Shown here: piece by piece, positions 45,801 through 52,987 of the stretch
Layout of the letters: each line of letters starts with the position of its first letter
Numbering within the stretch: the first letter of the stretch is position 1
Assembly: GCF_004342845.1 (NCBI RefSeq)
Contig: NZ_SLXB01000005.1
Coordinates: 1-64,000, forward strand
Source: Prevotella heparinolytica
Lineage (GTDB): Bacteria; Bacteroidota; Bacteroidia; Bacteroidales; Bacteroidaceae
Direction of reading: 5' to 3'
DNA length: 64,000 nucleotides
Notes under the pieces: generated by a model
Told to the model about the DNA's origin: nothing
Databases searched by the model: none
Seen by the model: only the letters and a program-made list of their open reading frames with translations
Position numbers and translations under genes: made by a program

Positions 45801-46183
45801 GCGCCTACCAGTCCGCTACCCATGATGGTGACAAGCTGTCCGCGTGTGATGTTGTTCTCGTCCGTCACCACCAATTTGCGCACCAAGTGCGTGATGCTCC
45901 AGAAGAGGAACAGGATGCATGCGCCGCTCATCAAAGCACTCATGTAGTTCACCATGCGGGCAACGGTGGAAGCGTCGCCGGCGAATTGCGAGAACAAATT
46001 GGCCACAAGCATGAAGAACGGTGCGCCGGGCGGATGTCCCACTTCCAGTTTATAGCCGGTAGTGATAAACTCCGGGCAGTCCCAAAAACTGGCAGTCGGT
46101 TCAATGGTCAGGCAATAAACCGTTGCCGCAATGAGGAATGTAATCCAACCCATCAGGTTGTTCACTGTTCTGTACTGTTTCAT
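42833..46183 (-). CDS. DUF2723 polytopic membrane protein (glycosyltransferase-like)
   Basis: The 1116-residue protein has about a dozen transmembrane segments in its first 650 residues and a large soluble C-terminal part with TPR-like helices. The N-terminal loop after TM1 (TIEPTASFWDCPEFITTGYKLEVGHPPGAPFF) holds the acidic residue expected in the first periplasmic loop of GT-C enzymes. DUF2723 includes human TMEM260, a protein O-mannosyltransferase, so a lipid-linked-sugar transferase role is plausible; the acceptor here is unknown. It has its own promoter with a leader of about 125 nt that contains a 22-bp array, and is followed by the deacetylase. Confidence 0.88.
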   Translation of the reverse strand: MKQYRTVNNLMGWITFLIAATVYCLTIEPTASFWDCPEFITTGYKLEVGHPPGAPFFMLVANLFSQFAGDASTVARMVNYMSALMSGACILFLFWSITHLVRKLVVTDENNITRGQLVTIMGSGLVGALAYTFSDTFWFSAVEGEVYAFSSLFTAVVFWLILKWEDVADEPHSDRWLILIAYLTGLSIGVHLLNLLCLPAIVLVYYYKKTPDADAKGSLLALAASMVLVAAVLYGIVPGIVKVGGWFELLFVNTLGMPFNSGVIVYIVLLAAALVWGIYESYAEANKTRMALSFVLTIGMLGIPFYGHGGSAVAIGVLVIAALWLYLNPKTQARLKERFRVSARTLNTSLLCTMLIVIGYSSYALIVIRSTANTPMDQNSPEDIFTLGEYLGREQYGTRPLFYGPAFSSQVALDVNPKDGYCEPRIQTQGTKFIRKEKATPDEKDAYIEIPGRIEYEYAQNMFFPRMYSSTHAQQYRAWQDIKGYDVPYDKCGNMVMVNMPTQWENIKFFFSYQLNWMYWRYFMWNFAGRQNDLQGSGEIEHGNWITGIPFIDNLLVGDQSLLPQELQQNKGRNVFFCLPLLLGIIGLLWQAYRGEKGIRQFWVVFFLFFMTGIAIVLYLNQTPSQPRERDYAYAASFYAFAIWIGMGVAGLVRLLRHYTKMKELPAGILASAVCLLVPIQMASQTWDDHDRSDRYMARDFGQNYLMSLQESGNPVIYTNGDNDTFPLWYNQEVEGFRTDARTCNLSYLQTDWYIDQMKRPAYNSPSLPITWDRMEYVEGTNEYIPIHPEYKKSINQLYAEAEKQALGGNPEALINVKKEFGENPYELKNILKHWIRSPKDNELKVIPTDSIVVKVDKEAVRRSGMMIPGDSIPDYMHISLKGKRALYKSELMMLEMLSEANWERPIYIAVSVGQENQLNMGNHFIQEGLTYRFTPFDTDKTGVKIDSEKMYDNLMNKFKFGGIDKPGIYIDENAMRMCYSHRRIFSQLIQQLMREGKKDKAKAALDYVEKMIPACNVPYDWQNGAMQMAEAYYQLGETAKADEIAKALADKSVEYMTWYMSLDDNRFAISVREFEYHWAVLDAEVKTMKQYNSKQADIYTPKVERLYNMYVERMK

Positions 46184-46222
46184 TCGGATGAAATTCGTTA
46201 TTTGTTATTTCTTAATAATCAA

Positions 46223-46310
46223 CTGTTTGTATTCCGTTTGTCAGACACTTGTGTTTGACTTTTCAGAGGCTTGTGCCTGTCGCGGCAGATGCAACCGTCT
46301 CGACAGACAC
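46223..46310. repeat. 22-bp-period array, family D, second locus (in DUF2723 leader)
   Basis: Units start at 46245, 46267 and 46289, with a weaker one at 46223. The unit at 46267 (AGGCTTGTGCCTGTC then GCGGCAG) matches the family D units at 35212-35277. It lies between the DUF2723 promoter and start codon, so it would be transcribed into the 5' leader. Confidence 0.75.
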
Positions 46311-46315
46311 GGCTG

Positions 46316-46323
46316 CAAAGATA
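46316..46323 (-). promoter_or_regulatory. -7 promoter box for the DUF2723 gene
   Basis: TATCTTTG on the minus strand, 133 bp upstream of the start codon. The transcript start would fall at the edge of the family D array. Confidence 0.6.
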
Positions 46324-46447
46324 ATGATTTCATCCTAAATCAGTGACAAAGAGACGCATTATTAGGATAGGTTAAAAAAAACAGGGACTGATTTTGCAGT
46401 GGCGGAGGCTTTTCAAAGAAACAGCATGCCGCCATTTATCTTTCAGC

Positions 46448-46585
46448 CATATCCCTCCTCCGCGGACGGAACGGCCGCGCCCTCAGTGCCCCCGATTTCG
46501 GGGGAACTCTTGAGGAGGGGTTATGCTATGCTATGCTGTGCTATGTGTACCAAATGTTACATTTTAAGCCTTAAATGTTACATTT
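46448..46585. repeat. cluster of GC-rich hairpins, pentamer repeat and paired AAATGTTACATTT
   Basis: CCCTCCTC near 46452 and GAGGAGGG near 46512 enclose two smaller stems (GCGG/CCGC and CCCCCGA/TCGGGGG-like), giving a branched fold. About five copies of TATGC follow (46521-46548). Then the near-palindrome AAATGTTACATTT occurs twice, 21 bp apart (46552 and 46573). No gene is seen here. Confidence 0.6.
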
Positions 46586-46698
46586 ATGACGCTTGACTTT
46601 TCAGAATCATGTTCCACCAGAGCACTGCTTTGTAAAGAATTAACACCAATCTGCCATCAAGTGATTCCCCTTGCGAGAGATACCTGTAGGTGGGCTTC

Positions 46699-46786
46699 GG
46701 TGGAGATATATCTCCACCGTGCTGGATGTATATGCGGAGCGCACTGCATCTATAGTTCCAGCACGGGGAATCTATATAGCGAGCCG
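46699..46786. repeat. 22-bp-period array, family C, second locus
   Basis: Four contiguous 22-bp units start at 46699, 46721, 46743 and 46765. The first holds the perfect palindrome GGTGGAGATATATCTCCACC; the others follow the pattern G(G/C)TGGAT-TATAT-CCAGC more loosely. It matches the array at 16229-16338 in period and wording. Confidence 0.8.
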
Positions 46787-47124
46787 AAGTGGGGATAATC
46801 CCCTTGTAAGAGGTAAAAAAAATCCTTCAGCAAAAGGAATCTGCCATAAAATAAATTTCGCTTGGACTTACGAGCATAGCGGCAAGCGTTTGAAAGTTAC
46901 AATTGGGTAGTATAAGTTTAACTCTTTTATCGCTATATTTCTAATAATCAAAAAAGCATTGATTGAGTTATATCGAATTCAAGTATTAAGGATAAATTTT
47001 AAAAGATAGAACTTGATTTCGAGGAATAATTCTCTTTCTCAAAATAGAGATTTATTCAATTTTGCCAAACTTAATTGTCAAAATAAAGATTAGCAAAAAC
47101 TTTTGTTATTCAAACTTTTTTTAA
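46787..47124. other. AT-rich intergenic region, no gene seen
   Basis: About 340 bp of strongly AT-rich DNA, poorer in GC than its left flank, marking the edge of the small accessory operon. I see no supportable coding region. Confidence 0.45.
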
Positions 47125-47202
47125 TAGTTTTGTAACCGAAGTTAAGAAGCGTCTTTAGCTTCAATATTTTGTGAAATGATATTGTAAGAAGCGTTGTGCT
47201 TC
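47125..47202 (+). promoter_or_regulatory. promoter and two GAAGC/GCTTC hairpins upstream of the small operon
   Basis: TAGTTTTG (47125-47132) fits the -7 consensus. Two small stem-loops follow in the predicted leader: GAAGC (47146) with GCTTC (47158), and GAAGC (47188) with GCTTC (47198). Each copy is preceded by TAA and the copies are 42 bp apart, as if duplicated. Confidence 0.45.
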
Positions 47203-47241
47203 ATTCTTGTTCTTGAAAACCTAGGAAAATTTGAGTGTCAC

Positions 47242-47418
47242 ATGATGCTAAAAGCGCAGCCACCTATAAGCTCGCCTGCCTATATGTCATCTCCTCTACT
47301 TGACCTGATACCTAAAGTCAGCGGGGTTATTCTAGCAGTGATACCTGAATGTTTTATTTTCGACATAGCATGGTATTGGATATTTTTAATAAACGCAAGA
47401 GGATTGAGCTATGACTAA
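47242..47418 (+). CDS. small hypothetical membrane protein
   Basis: A 58-codon frame with a proline-rich start (MMLKAQPPISSPAYMSSP) and one hydrophobic stretch (VSGVILAVIPECFIFDIAWYW). I do not recognise it. Support is limited to its position after a promoter and its 8-bp overlap (ATGACTAA) with the next gene, which suggests translational coupling. Confidence 0.4.
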   Translation: MMLKAQPPISSPAYMSSPLLDLIPKVSGVILAVIPECFIFDIAWYWIFLINARGLSYD

Positions 47419-47704
47419 ATTACAATTTATATTAGCCATTGCTCTATTATTATGTTTAGCCCCCATGCCCTATGGGTACTATATTTTAGTACGATATGGC
47501 AGCGCCATTTTATTTGGAACAATGGCATATCAATATTATTTAGAGAAAAAAGAAAATCTAGCTTTAGTATGGGGTACTTTGGCAATATTGTTTCAACCTA
47601 TTATAAAAATATCTTTAGGAAAGACAATATGGAATATTATAGACGTTTTGGTAGCAATAATCTTGTTTATGATTATCTTGTATTCTAATAAAAAAGAAAA
47701 ATAA
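47411..47704 (+). CDS. small integral membrane protein, DUF6804-like
   Basis: The 97-residue protein consists of three or four transmembrane helices (FILAIALLLCLAPMPYGYYILV; SAILFGTMAYQYYL; LVWGTLAILFQPIIKI; IIDVLVAIILFMIIL). The PYGYY near the first helix and the LFQPIIKISLGKTIWNIID segment resemble the DUF6804 family, from memory. Function unknown. It is AT-rich and sits in a three-gene accessory operon. Confidence 0.65.
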   Translation: MTKLQFILAIALLLCLAPMPYGYYILVRYGSAILFGTMAYQYYLEKKENLALVWGTLAILFQPIIKISLGKTIWNIIDVLVAIILFMIILYSNKKEK

Positions 47705-47725
47705 ACCTTCAAAATAAAGTATGAT

Positions 47726-48304
47726 ATGACAGCACAGGTTAGAGAAAGATTAATTTATAACAATGAAGAGTATTCTCTTGCAACAGAACCGTTATCCCCC
47801 TATCTTGCAAAGCATAAGATAGAGTTCCCTTCTACTACGACAGCATGTTGGAGAGGATATTGCGGAAAGTGGCTTATTGAAAACAATAAATTATATCTTA
47901 TAGATTTAAAAGCCAACAGCGGCAAGTTTCTTTTTGATGGTAGAACAGTCGGAATTGATTATTTATTTCCCGGACAGAATAAAGTTTTTGCAGATTGGTA
48001 TTCCGGTGAAATACGCATCCCGTATGGTGAAATGATGCAATATGTACATCAAGGATATGCCTCATTATATGAAAAAGAACTCTTTTTAACGGTTGAATCC
48101 GGAGTCATTGTGGATGAAAGTGAAATAGACAACACCCATTTTTACAATGATAAGAAGGGTATGAAAAAACGGAATCAAGCAGATATCTTTGAAGCTATAT
48201 TTGGTGTGAAGCCTTTAAGGAGTACTAGAGCGAAAAATCAAAAAAAGAAAAGTTGGTTTAAAAAAGCATGCGAACGACTTTGTAGATTGTGGCGTATAAA
48301 ATAG
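47726..48304 (+). CDS. hypothetical protein of a widespread uncharacterised family
   Basis: The 192-residue soluble protein has no signal peptide. The N-terminal 120 residues (RERLIYNNEEYSLATEPLSPYL, WRGYCGKWLIENNKLYLIDL, EIRIPYGEMMQYVHQGYASLYEKELFL) look like a compact beta-rich domain found in scattered bacteria, often as a lone accessory gene. The C-terminus is basic (KNQKKKSWFKKACERL). I cannot assign a function. It follows the small membrane gene by 21 bp, and its AT-rich codon use differs from the flanking housekeeping genes, so horizontal acquisition is likely. Confidence 0.7.
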   Translation: MTAQVRERLIYNNEEYSLATEPLSPYLAKHKIEFPSTTTACWRGYCGKWLIENNKLYLIDLKANSGKFLFDGRTVGIDYLFPGQNKVFADWYSGEIRIPYGEMMQYVHQGYASLYEKELFLTVESGVIVDESEIDNTHFYNDKKGMKKRNQADIFEAIFGVKPLRSTRAKNQKKKSWFKKACERLCRLWRIK

Positions 48305-48380
48305 AATAAGCCTGCTTCGCGCCCTTACTATCGTATGTGTTGAGAGAGGGAGAAAGGAGCGGCCGAAGCATGGGACACAA

Positions 48381-48441
48381 AAAAAGATGACGCCGATGCC
48401 ACCGAGTCTGAAAAGACAAAACCGGAGTCATCCGCGTCATC
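48381..48441 (-). terminator. intrinsic terminator downstream of the porin remnant
   Basis: On the minus strand GATGACGC (48434-48441) pairs with GCGTCATC (48386-48393), followed by a run of T's. It lies just after the stop codon of the truncated porin. Confidence 0.7.
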
Positions 48442-48464
48442 CGCATCCGAAAAAAAATCATTCA

Positions 48465-49031
48465 CTAAAACTTATATCCGAAGCCCAGATTCAGGTAGAT
48501 GGGATACATGTTGAACGTAACGGTCTGGAAATCCTTCTTGAATACATTGCTGAAAGCCCAAGTAAAATCGGCATTGACCGAGAAATGGCGGAATGCCTGC
48601 CACGTGCCGCCTATCTGTGCCCCGTACTGAAAACGGCGGAGGTCGGAGCTGAAATCATAGGTCGACGACTTGCCGTCCGTAAACTCCACCTTCTCGCCCG
48701 TAGGCGTACCTTCCCTCAGATAGCCGTCGCTCACCGAGCCGGAGAAGTCGCCATCCATACGATAGGACACATACATGCCGGCGCGCACCTTCCAACTGCC
48801 GTTGAACCGATAATTGGCCATCACCGGCAAGGTGAGGAACGTACTGTTATAGTTCGTCTCCACCCGTCCTGTCCACCGTCCGGCCACCTTGTTGCCGTCG
48901 TTCAGTATTTCCGTGCTGTAATTCTTCACCCTTGCATCCGTCTTCATGCCTTTCTCTTCGATGCCTATTCTGTGGATGGAATACTTTCTGACTAAAAGTC
49001 CACTTTCTTTAAAGTTGATTTTCTTCAGACA
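48465..49031 (-). pseudogene. outer-membrane beta-barrel (PorT-like) gene missing its 5' part
   Basis: The encoded sequence (GIEEKGMKTDARVKNY, LTLPVMANYRFNGSWKVRAGMYVSYRM, RRFQYGAQIGGTW, YLNLGFGYKF) is the C-terminal two-thirds of a porin-type eight-stranded barrel and keeps the final aromatic strand. The frame is open upstream of the ATG at 48947 as far as a stop at 49032-49034, but there is no signal peptide. The missing 5' part is replaced by DNA leading into the repeat-flanked Fic gene, so the truncation may be linked to arrival of that cassette. An intact version may exist elsewhere. Confidence 0.75.
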
Positions 49032-49066
49032 CTACTTTTCATGCTATAATATCGTTGCTATTTGAG

Positions 49067-49145
49067 AACATGTGCAAAAACACCCCTTTTTTGCACATGA
49101 AAAGAACAACATGAGCAAAAAAGCCTTATTTTTGCACATGTTGTT
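49067..49145. repeat. 79-bp direct repeat, left copy, containing the Fic promoter
   Basis: This copy is identical over 79 bp to 50289-50367. Each copy contains CATGTGCAAAAA, its complement TTTTTGCACATG twice, and a variant CATGAGCAAAAA, so it is a cluster of about four related half-palindromic sites. The box TATTTTTG (49127-49134) inside it matches the -7 consensus and would drive the Fic gene. Confidence 0.95.
49127..49134 (+). promoter_or_regulatory. -7 promoter box for the Fic gene
   Basis: TATTTTTG within the left 79-bp repeat, overlapping one TTTTTGCACATG site, so a protein bound there would block the promoter. Confidence 0.6.
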
Positions 49146-49170
49146 CTTATTCATATAAACATATAAAGCC

Positions 49171-50289
49171 ATGTACAAGATTCCGTCTCTTCCATTGCAA
49201 CAAGACCTTGATACGATTGCCATTCTGAAGCAACTGAACAGGGCCAACCGCAAACTGGCCGAGCTGAAAGGCCTTGCCTTAACCATCCCCAACGAGAATA
49301 TCCTGATAGATACCTTGGTGCTGCAAGAAGCCAAAGAGAGTTCGGAAGTGGAAAACATTGTGACTACGCACGACGAACTTTATCAGGCAGATGCCAATGC
49401 AGAGCATCTGGTAGTCAGCCTTCAGACAAAGGAAGTGCTGCATTATTGTGAAGCCATGAAATACGGTTTCTCACTGGTGCGCAAAAACAAACTGCTGTCC
49501 CTCTCTATGATAAAAGAGATACAGAGACGGCTGGAACAGAACAATGCGGGTTTTAGAGCCGTGCCGGGCACATCGCTGCGAAACCAACGGGGAGAAGTGG
49601 TCTACGAGCCGCCCCAAGACAAACAGACCATAGAGCAACTGATGGGGAATCTGGAACAATTCTTGAACGACGACGCCTTGAGCAACTTAGATCCTCTAAT
49701 CAAAATGGCCATCATTCACCATCAGTTCGAGAGCATCCATCCTTTCTATGATGGTAACGGAAGAACCGGACGCATCATCAATATCCTTTTTCTGGTGGTG
49801 AAAGATTTGCTCGACTTGCCTATTCTCTACCTGAGCAGATACATCATTGACAATAAAGCGGAATACTACAAGCAGATACAAGACGTCCGCGAGAGCGGCG
49901 ATTGGGAACCGTGGATATTGTTTATGCTGAAAGGAGTGGAAGAAACCGCCATCGATACCATCCGGTTGGTGAATGAGATTTCTATTTTGATGAAAGATTA
50001 TAAAGTAAGACTGAAAAACGTGTTAGGAAAAAGCTATCGGCACGAACTGCTGAACAATCTTTTCCGCCATCCCTATACAAAAATCGAATTTATAGAACGA
50101 GAATTGGAAGTGAGCCGTTTTACAGCTTCTCGCATTTTGGACAAGATAGTGAAAGAAGGACTGCTGGAGAAAGCCAAAAGGGGCAAAAGTAACTACTTTC
50201 TGAACAATGCACTCATCGCATTGCTTGCCAACCAAAAGGAGCATATCGGATTGTCGCCGGAAGAAATCATTGAATCGGTCACAATATAA
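49171..50289 (+). CDS. class II Fic-domain protein with C-terminal winged helix
   Basis: Fic enzymes transfer AMP, or another phosphate-linked group, from a nucleotide to hydroxyl side chains of proteins. The 372-residue protein has the complete active-site motif HPFYDGNGRTGR with H190. An inhibitory helix motif, S-x3-E-N (S57, E61, N62 in SSEVEN), lies N-terminal to the core, defining an autoinhibited class II Fic. The C-terminal 90 residues form a winged helix-turn-helix (IEFIERELEVSRFTASRILDKIVKEGLLEK), so it may bind the repeated TTTTTGCACATG sites and regulate itself (inference). It is bracketed exactly by 79-bp repeats; the right copy begins in its stop codon. Confidence 0.93.
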   Translation: MYKIPSLPLQQDLDTIAILKQLNRANRKLAELKGLALTIPNENILIDTLVLQEAKESSEVENIVTTHDELYQADANAEHLVVSLQTKEVLHYCEAMKYGFSLVRKNKLLSLSMIKEIQRRLEQNNAGFRAVPGTSLRNQRGEVVYEPPQDKQTIEQLMGNLEQFLNDDALSNLDPLIKMAIIHHQFESIHPFYDGNGRTGRIINILFLVVKDLLDLPILYLSRYIIDNKAEYYKQIQDVRESGDWEPWILFMLKGVEETAIDTIRLVNEISILMKDYKVRLKNVLGKSYRHELLNNLFRHPYTKIEFIERELEVSRFTASRILDKIVKEGLLEKAKRGKSNYFLNNALIALLANQKEHIGLSPEEIIESVTI

Positions 50290-50367
50290 ACATGTGCAAA
50301 AACACCCCTTTTTTGCACATGAAAAGAACAACATGAGCAAAAAAGCCTTATTTTTGCACATGTTGTT
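50289..50367. repeat. 79-bp direct repeat, right copy
   Basis: Identical to 49067-49145 and starting at the last base of the Fic stop codon. It carries the same outward-facing TATTTTTG box (50349-50356), pointing toward the hexosaminidase gene about 180 bp downstream. Confidence 0.95.
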
Positions 50368-50547
50368 TGTCATCATATAATCAGACGAAAGAGGAATGTA
50401 TTGACAAACAAAAAATTGTTTCCCGTGTTGTTTTTGAAGTACAGTCTATATAATCTTAAAAAAACTTATAATAAAACTCGCAAATTAGTGATGTAACGGC
50501 TTTATTTGTATAGTAATAAGTAGAACTTTTAACCAAATAACCACCCC

Positions 50548-52875
50548 ATGAAAACATTATTTAAATTGGCAGGAGTATTGGCTATGGCCGGAGTATTGGC
50601 TTCTTGTAGTAATGCGAAGAAGACGGTAGCCGATTACCGTATTATCCCTTTGCCACAAGAGATTACCCAAAGTACCGACGGAAGTTTTGAACTTAACCGC
50701 AGTGTAAAAATCATCTATCCCGAAGACAACGAAGCAATGCGCCGCAATGCCGGTTACCTTGCCGATTATCTGAAAAAAGCTACCGGAACGGATTACGCCG
50801 TTGAAGCCGGTACGGAAGGAAAAGGCAACATATTGCTCATGTCGGGGTTGACCTCCGAAAATCCGGAAGCTTATAAGTTGCAGGTAACGCCGGATGGCGT
50901 GACCATCACCGGAGCAAGCGAGGCCGGCGTGTTTTATGGCATCCAGACGTTGCGTAAGTCCATCCCTATGGAAAAGAACAGTGTCCCGGTACTGTCTGCC
51001 GTAGAAATCAACGATTACCCGCGCTTCGGCTACCGCGGAGCGCACATTGACGTAGCCCGCCATTTCTTTACGGTGGATGAAATGAAGACCTTTATCGACA
51101 TGATGGCTCTCCACAACATGAACCGCCTACATTGGCACCTCACCGAAGATCAGGGCTGGCGACTGGAAATCAAAAAGTATCCGTTGCTCACCGAGATAGG
51201 CTCCAAACGCAAGGAAACCGTCATCGGACGAAACTCCGGCAAGTATGACGGCAAGCCCTACGATGGCTTCTACACCCAAGAAGAAGCGAAGGAAATCGTT
51301 GCCTATGCCGCCGAAAGATACATCACCGTCATTCCCGAAATAGACCTTCCCGGACACATGCAGGCCGCATTGGCCGCATATCCGCATCTGGGATGTACCG
51401 GCGGCCCGTATGAAGTATGGACGCAATGGGGCGTATCGGAGGATGTGCTGTGCGCCGGAAACGACAGCGTGCTGACATTCATCGACGATGTTCTGGCGGA
51501 AGTAATGGAAATCTTCCCGTCGGAATACATTCACATAGGCGGTGACGAATGCCCGAAAGTGAGATGGCAGTCTTGCCCCAAGTGCCAGGCACGCATCAAG
51601 GCATTGGGCATCAAGAGCGACTCCAAACATAGCAAAGAAGAATATCTACAGAGCTTCATCATCAACCATGCCGAGAAATTCCTGAACGACCACGGCCGCC
51701 AAATCATCGGTTGGGACGAGATATTGGAAGGCGGATTGGCACCGAACGCCACCGTGATGTCATGGAGGGGTGAAGCAGGAGGTATCGAAGCTGCCCGTCA
51801 GAAGCACGATGTCATCATGACGCCCAACACCTACCTTTACTTTGATTATTATCAGACCAAAGACACTGACAACGAACCGTTGGCCATCGGCGGCTACCTC
51901 CCCGTCGAGCGAGTGTATGGCTACGAGCCGATGCCTGCCGCGTTGACCGCCGATGAGCAGAAGCATATCGTCGGCGTGCAGGCCAATCTTTGGACGGAAT
52001 ACATTCCCACGTTTTCCCAGCTGGAATACATGGCCTTGCCGCGCTGGGCAGCCTTGGCCGAAGTGCAGTGGACAAATCCAGAAAAGAAAAACTATGAGTG
52101 CTTCCTCGACCGCCTGACAAGACTCGTTAAGATGTATAAAGCCGAAGGTTACAACTACGCCACACATGTTTTCGACGTGAAGGCTGATTTCAACATCGAT
52201 CCCGAAGGAGAAGCCATAAACGTGAGCATGCTCACCATCGACAAAGCTCCCATACATTATACATTGGACGGAACAGAACCTACGGCAGCCTCGCCCGTGG
52301 CCGATTCCGTACTTGCAATCAAGCAGAGCTGCGTATTCAAGGCGCTTGCCATCCGCGAAACAGGCAACAGCCGCATGCTGACCGAAGAACTTACCTTCAG
52401 CAAGTCTACAGCCAAGCCCATTGTAGCCAAACAGCCCGTAAATGACCAATATCGCTTCAACGGCATCACCACTTTGGTGGACGGACTGCGAGGTAACGGC
52501 AACTACAAAACCGGCAAATGGATTGCATTCCACAACAACGATATGGACGTGGTCATCGACTTGCAACGGCCTACGGAAATCTCAACCGTATCTCTCACCA
52601 CATGTGTGGAAAAAGGCGATTGGATATTCGATGCCCGTAGCTTCATCGTAGAAGTATCGGACGACGGAACCAACTTCACCCGACTGTCCGCCGAAGAGTT
52701 TCCCGCCATGAAAGAAAGCGCCCCCAACGGACTTCACGAACATAAATCCACCTTCAATCCCACGACAGCCCGCTATGTACACGTGGTGGCCTCTTCCGAG
52801 AAGAGCATACCCGCTTGGCACGGTGGCAAGGGAAAACCCGCTTTCTTGTTTGTCGATGAGATTATAATCGAATAA
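50548..52875 (+). CDS. beta-N-acetylhexosaminidase (GH20) lipoprotein
   Basis: GH20 enzymes remove terminal GlcNAc or GalNAc from glycans. The 775-residue protein has a lipoprotein signal (KLAGVLAMAGVLASC), an N-terminal GH20b domain (about residues 30-150), the catalytic barrel with the Asp-Glu pair D333-E334 in YIHIGGDECPKVRW, and a C-terminal region with a chitobiase-type segment and an F5/8-type carbohydrate-binding domain (about 640-775). It begins a run of three glycan-active genes. Upstream lies the right 79-bp repeat plus a weaker box, TTTATTTG, at 50501-50508. Confidence 0.95.
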   Translation: MKTLFKLAGVLAMAGVLASCSNAKKTVADYRIIPLPQEITQSTDGSFELNRSVKIIYPEDNEAMRRNAGYLADYLKKATGTDYAVEAGTEGKGNILLMSGLTSENPEAYKLQVTPDGVTITGASEAGVFYGIQTLRKSIPMEKNSVPVLSAVEINDYPRFGYRGAHIDVARHFFTVDEMKTFIDMMALHNMNRLHWHLTEDQGWRLEIKKYPLLTEIGSKRKETVIGRNSGKYDGKPYDGFYTQEEAKEIVAYAAERYITVIPEIDLPGHMQAALAAYPHLGCTGGPYEVWTQWGVSEDVLCAGNDSVLTFIDDVLAEVMEIFPSEYIHIGGDECPKVRWQSCPKCQARIKALGIKSDSKHSKEEYLQSFIINHAEKFLNDHGRQIIGWDEILEGGLAPNATVMSWRGEAGGIEAARQKHDVIMTPNTYLYFDYYQTKDTDNEPLAIGGYLPVERVYGYEPMPAALTADEQKHIVGVQANLWTEYIPTFSQLEYMALPRWAALAEVQWTNPEKKNYECFLDRLTRLVKMYKAEGYNYATHVFDVKADFNIDPEGEAINVSMLTIDKAPIHYTLDGTEPTAASPVADSVLAIKQSCVFKALAIRETGNSRMLTEELTFSKSTAKPIVAKQPVNDQYRFNGITTLVDGLRGNGNYKTGKWIAFHNNDMDVVIDLQRPTEISTVSLTTCVEKGDWIFDARSFIVEVSDDGTNFTRLSAEEFPAMKESAPNGLHEHKSTFNPTTARYVHVVASSEKSIPAWHGGKGKPAFLFVDEIIIE

Positions 52876-52896
52876 GCATATAGAAGAAACCTGTAT

Positions 52897-52950
52897 CGAA
52901 CGGCGTGGAGAAACGGGCGTTAAGCACTTGTCTCTCCACGTTGTCGTTCG
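52897..52950 (+). repeat. hairpin between hexosaminidase and GH2 genes
   Basis: CGAACG and CGTGGAGA (52897-52911) pair with TCTCCACG and CGTTCG (52933-52950). No T-run follows, so it could be an attenuator or an mRNA-stabilising element within the cluster. Confidence 0.5.
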
Positions 52951-52987
52951 ATAAAAGAACATAGATGACACTAAGAATTTGCAGAGA

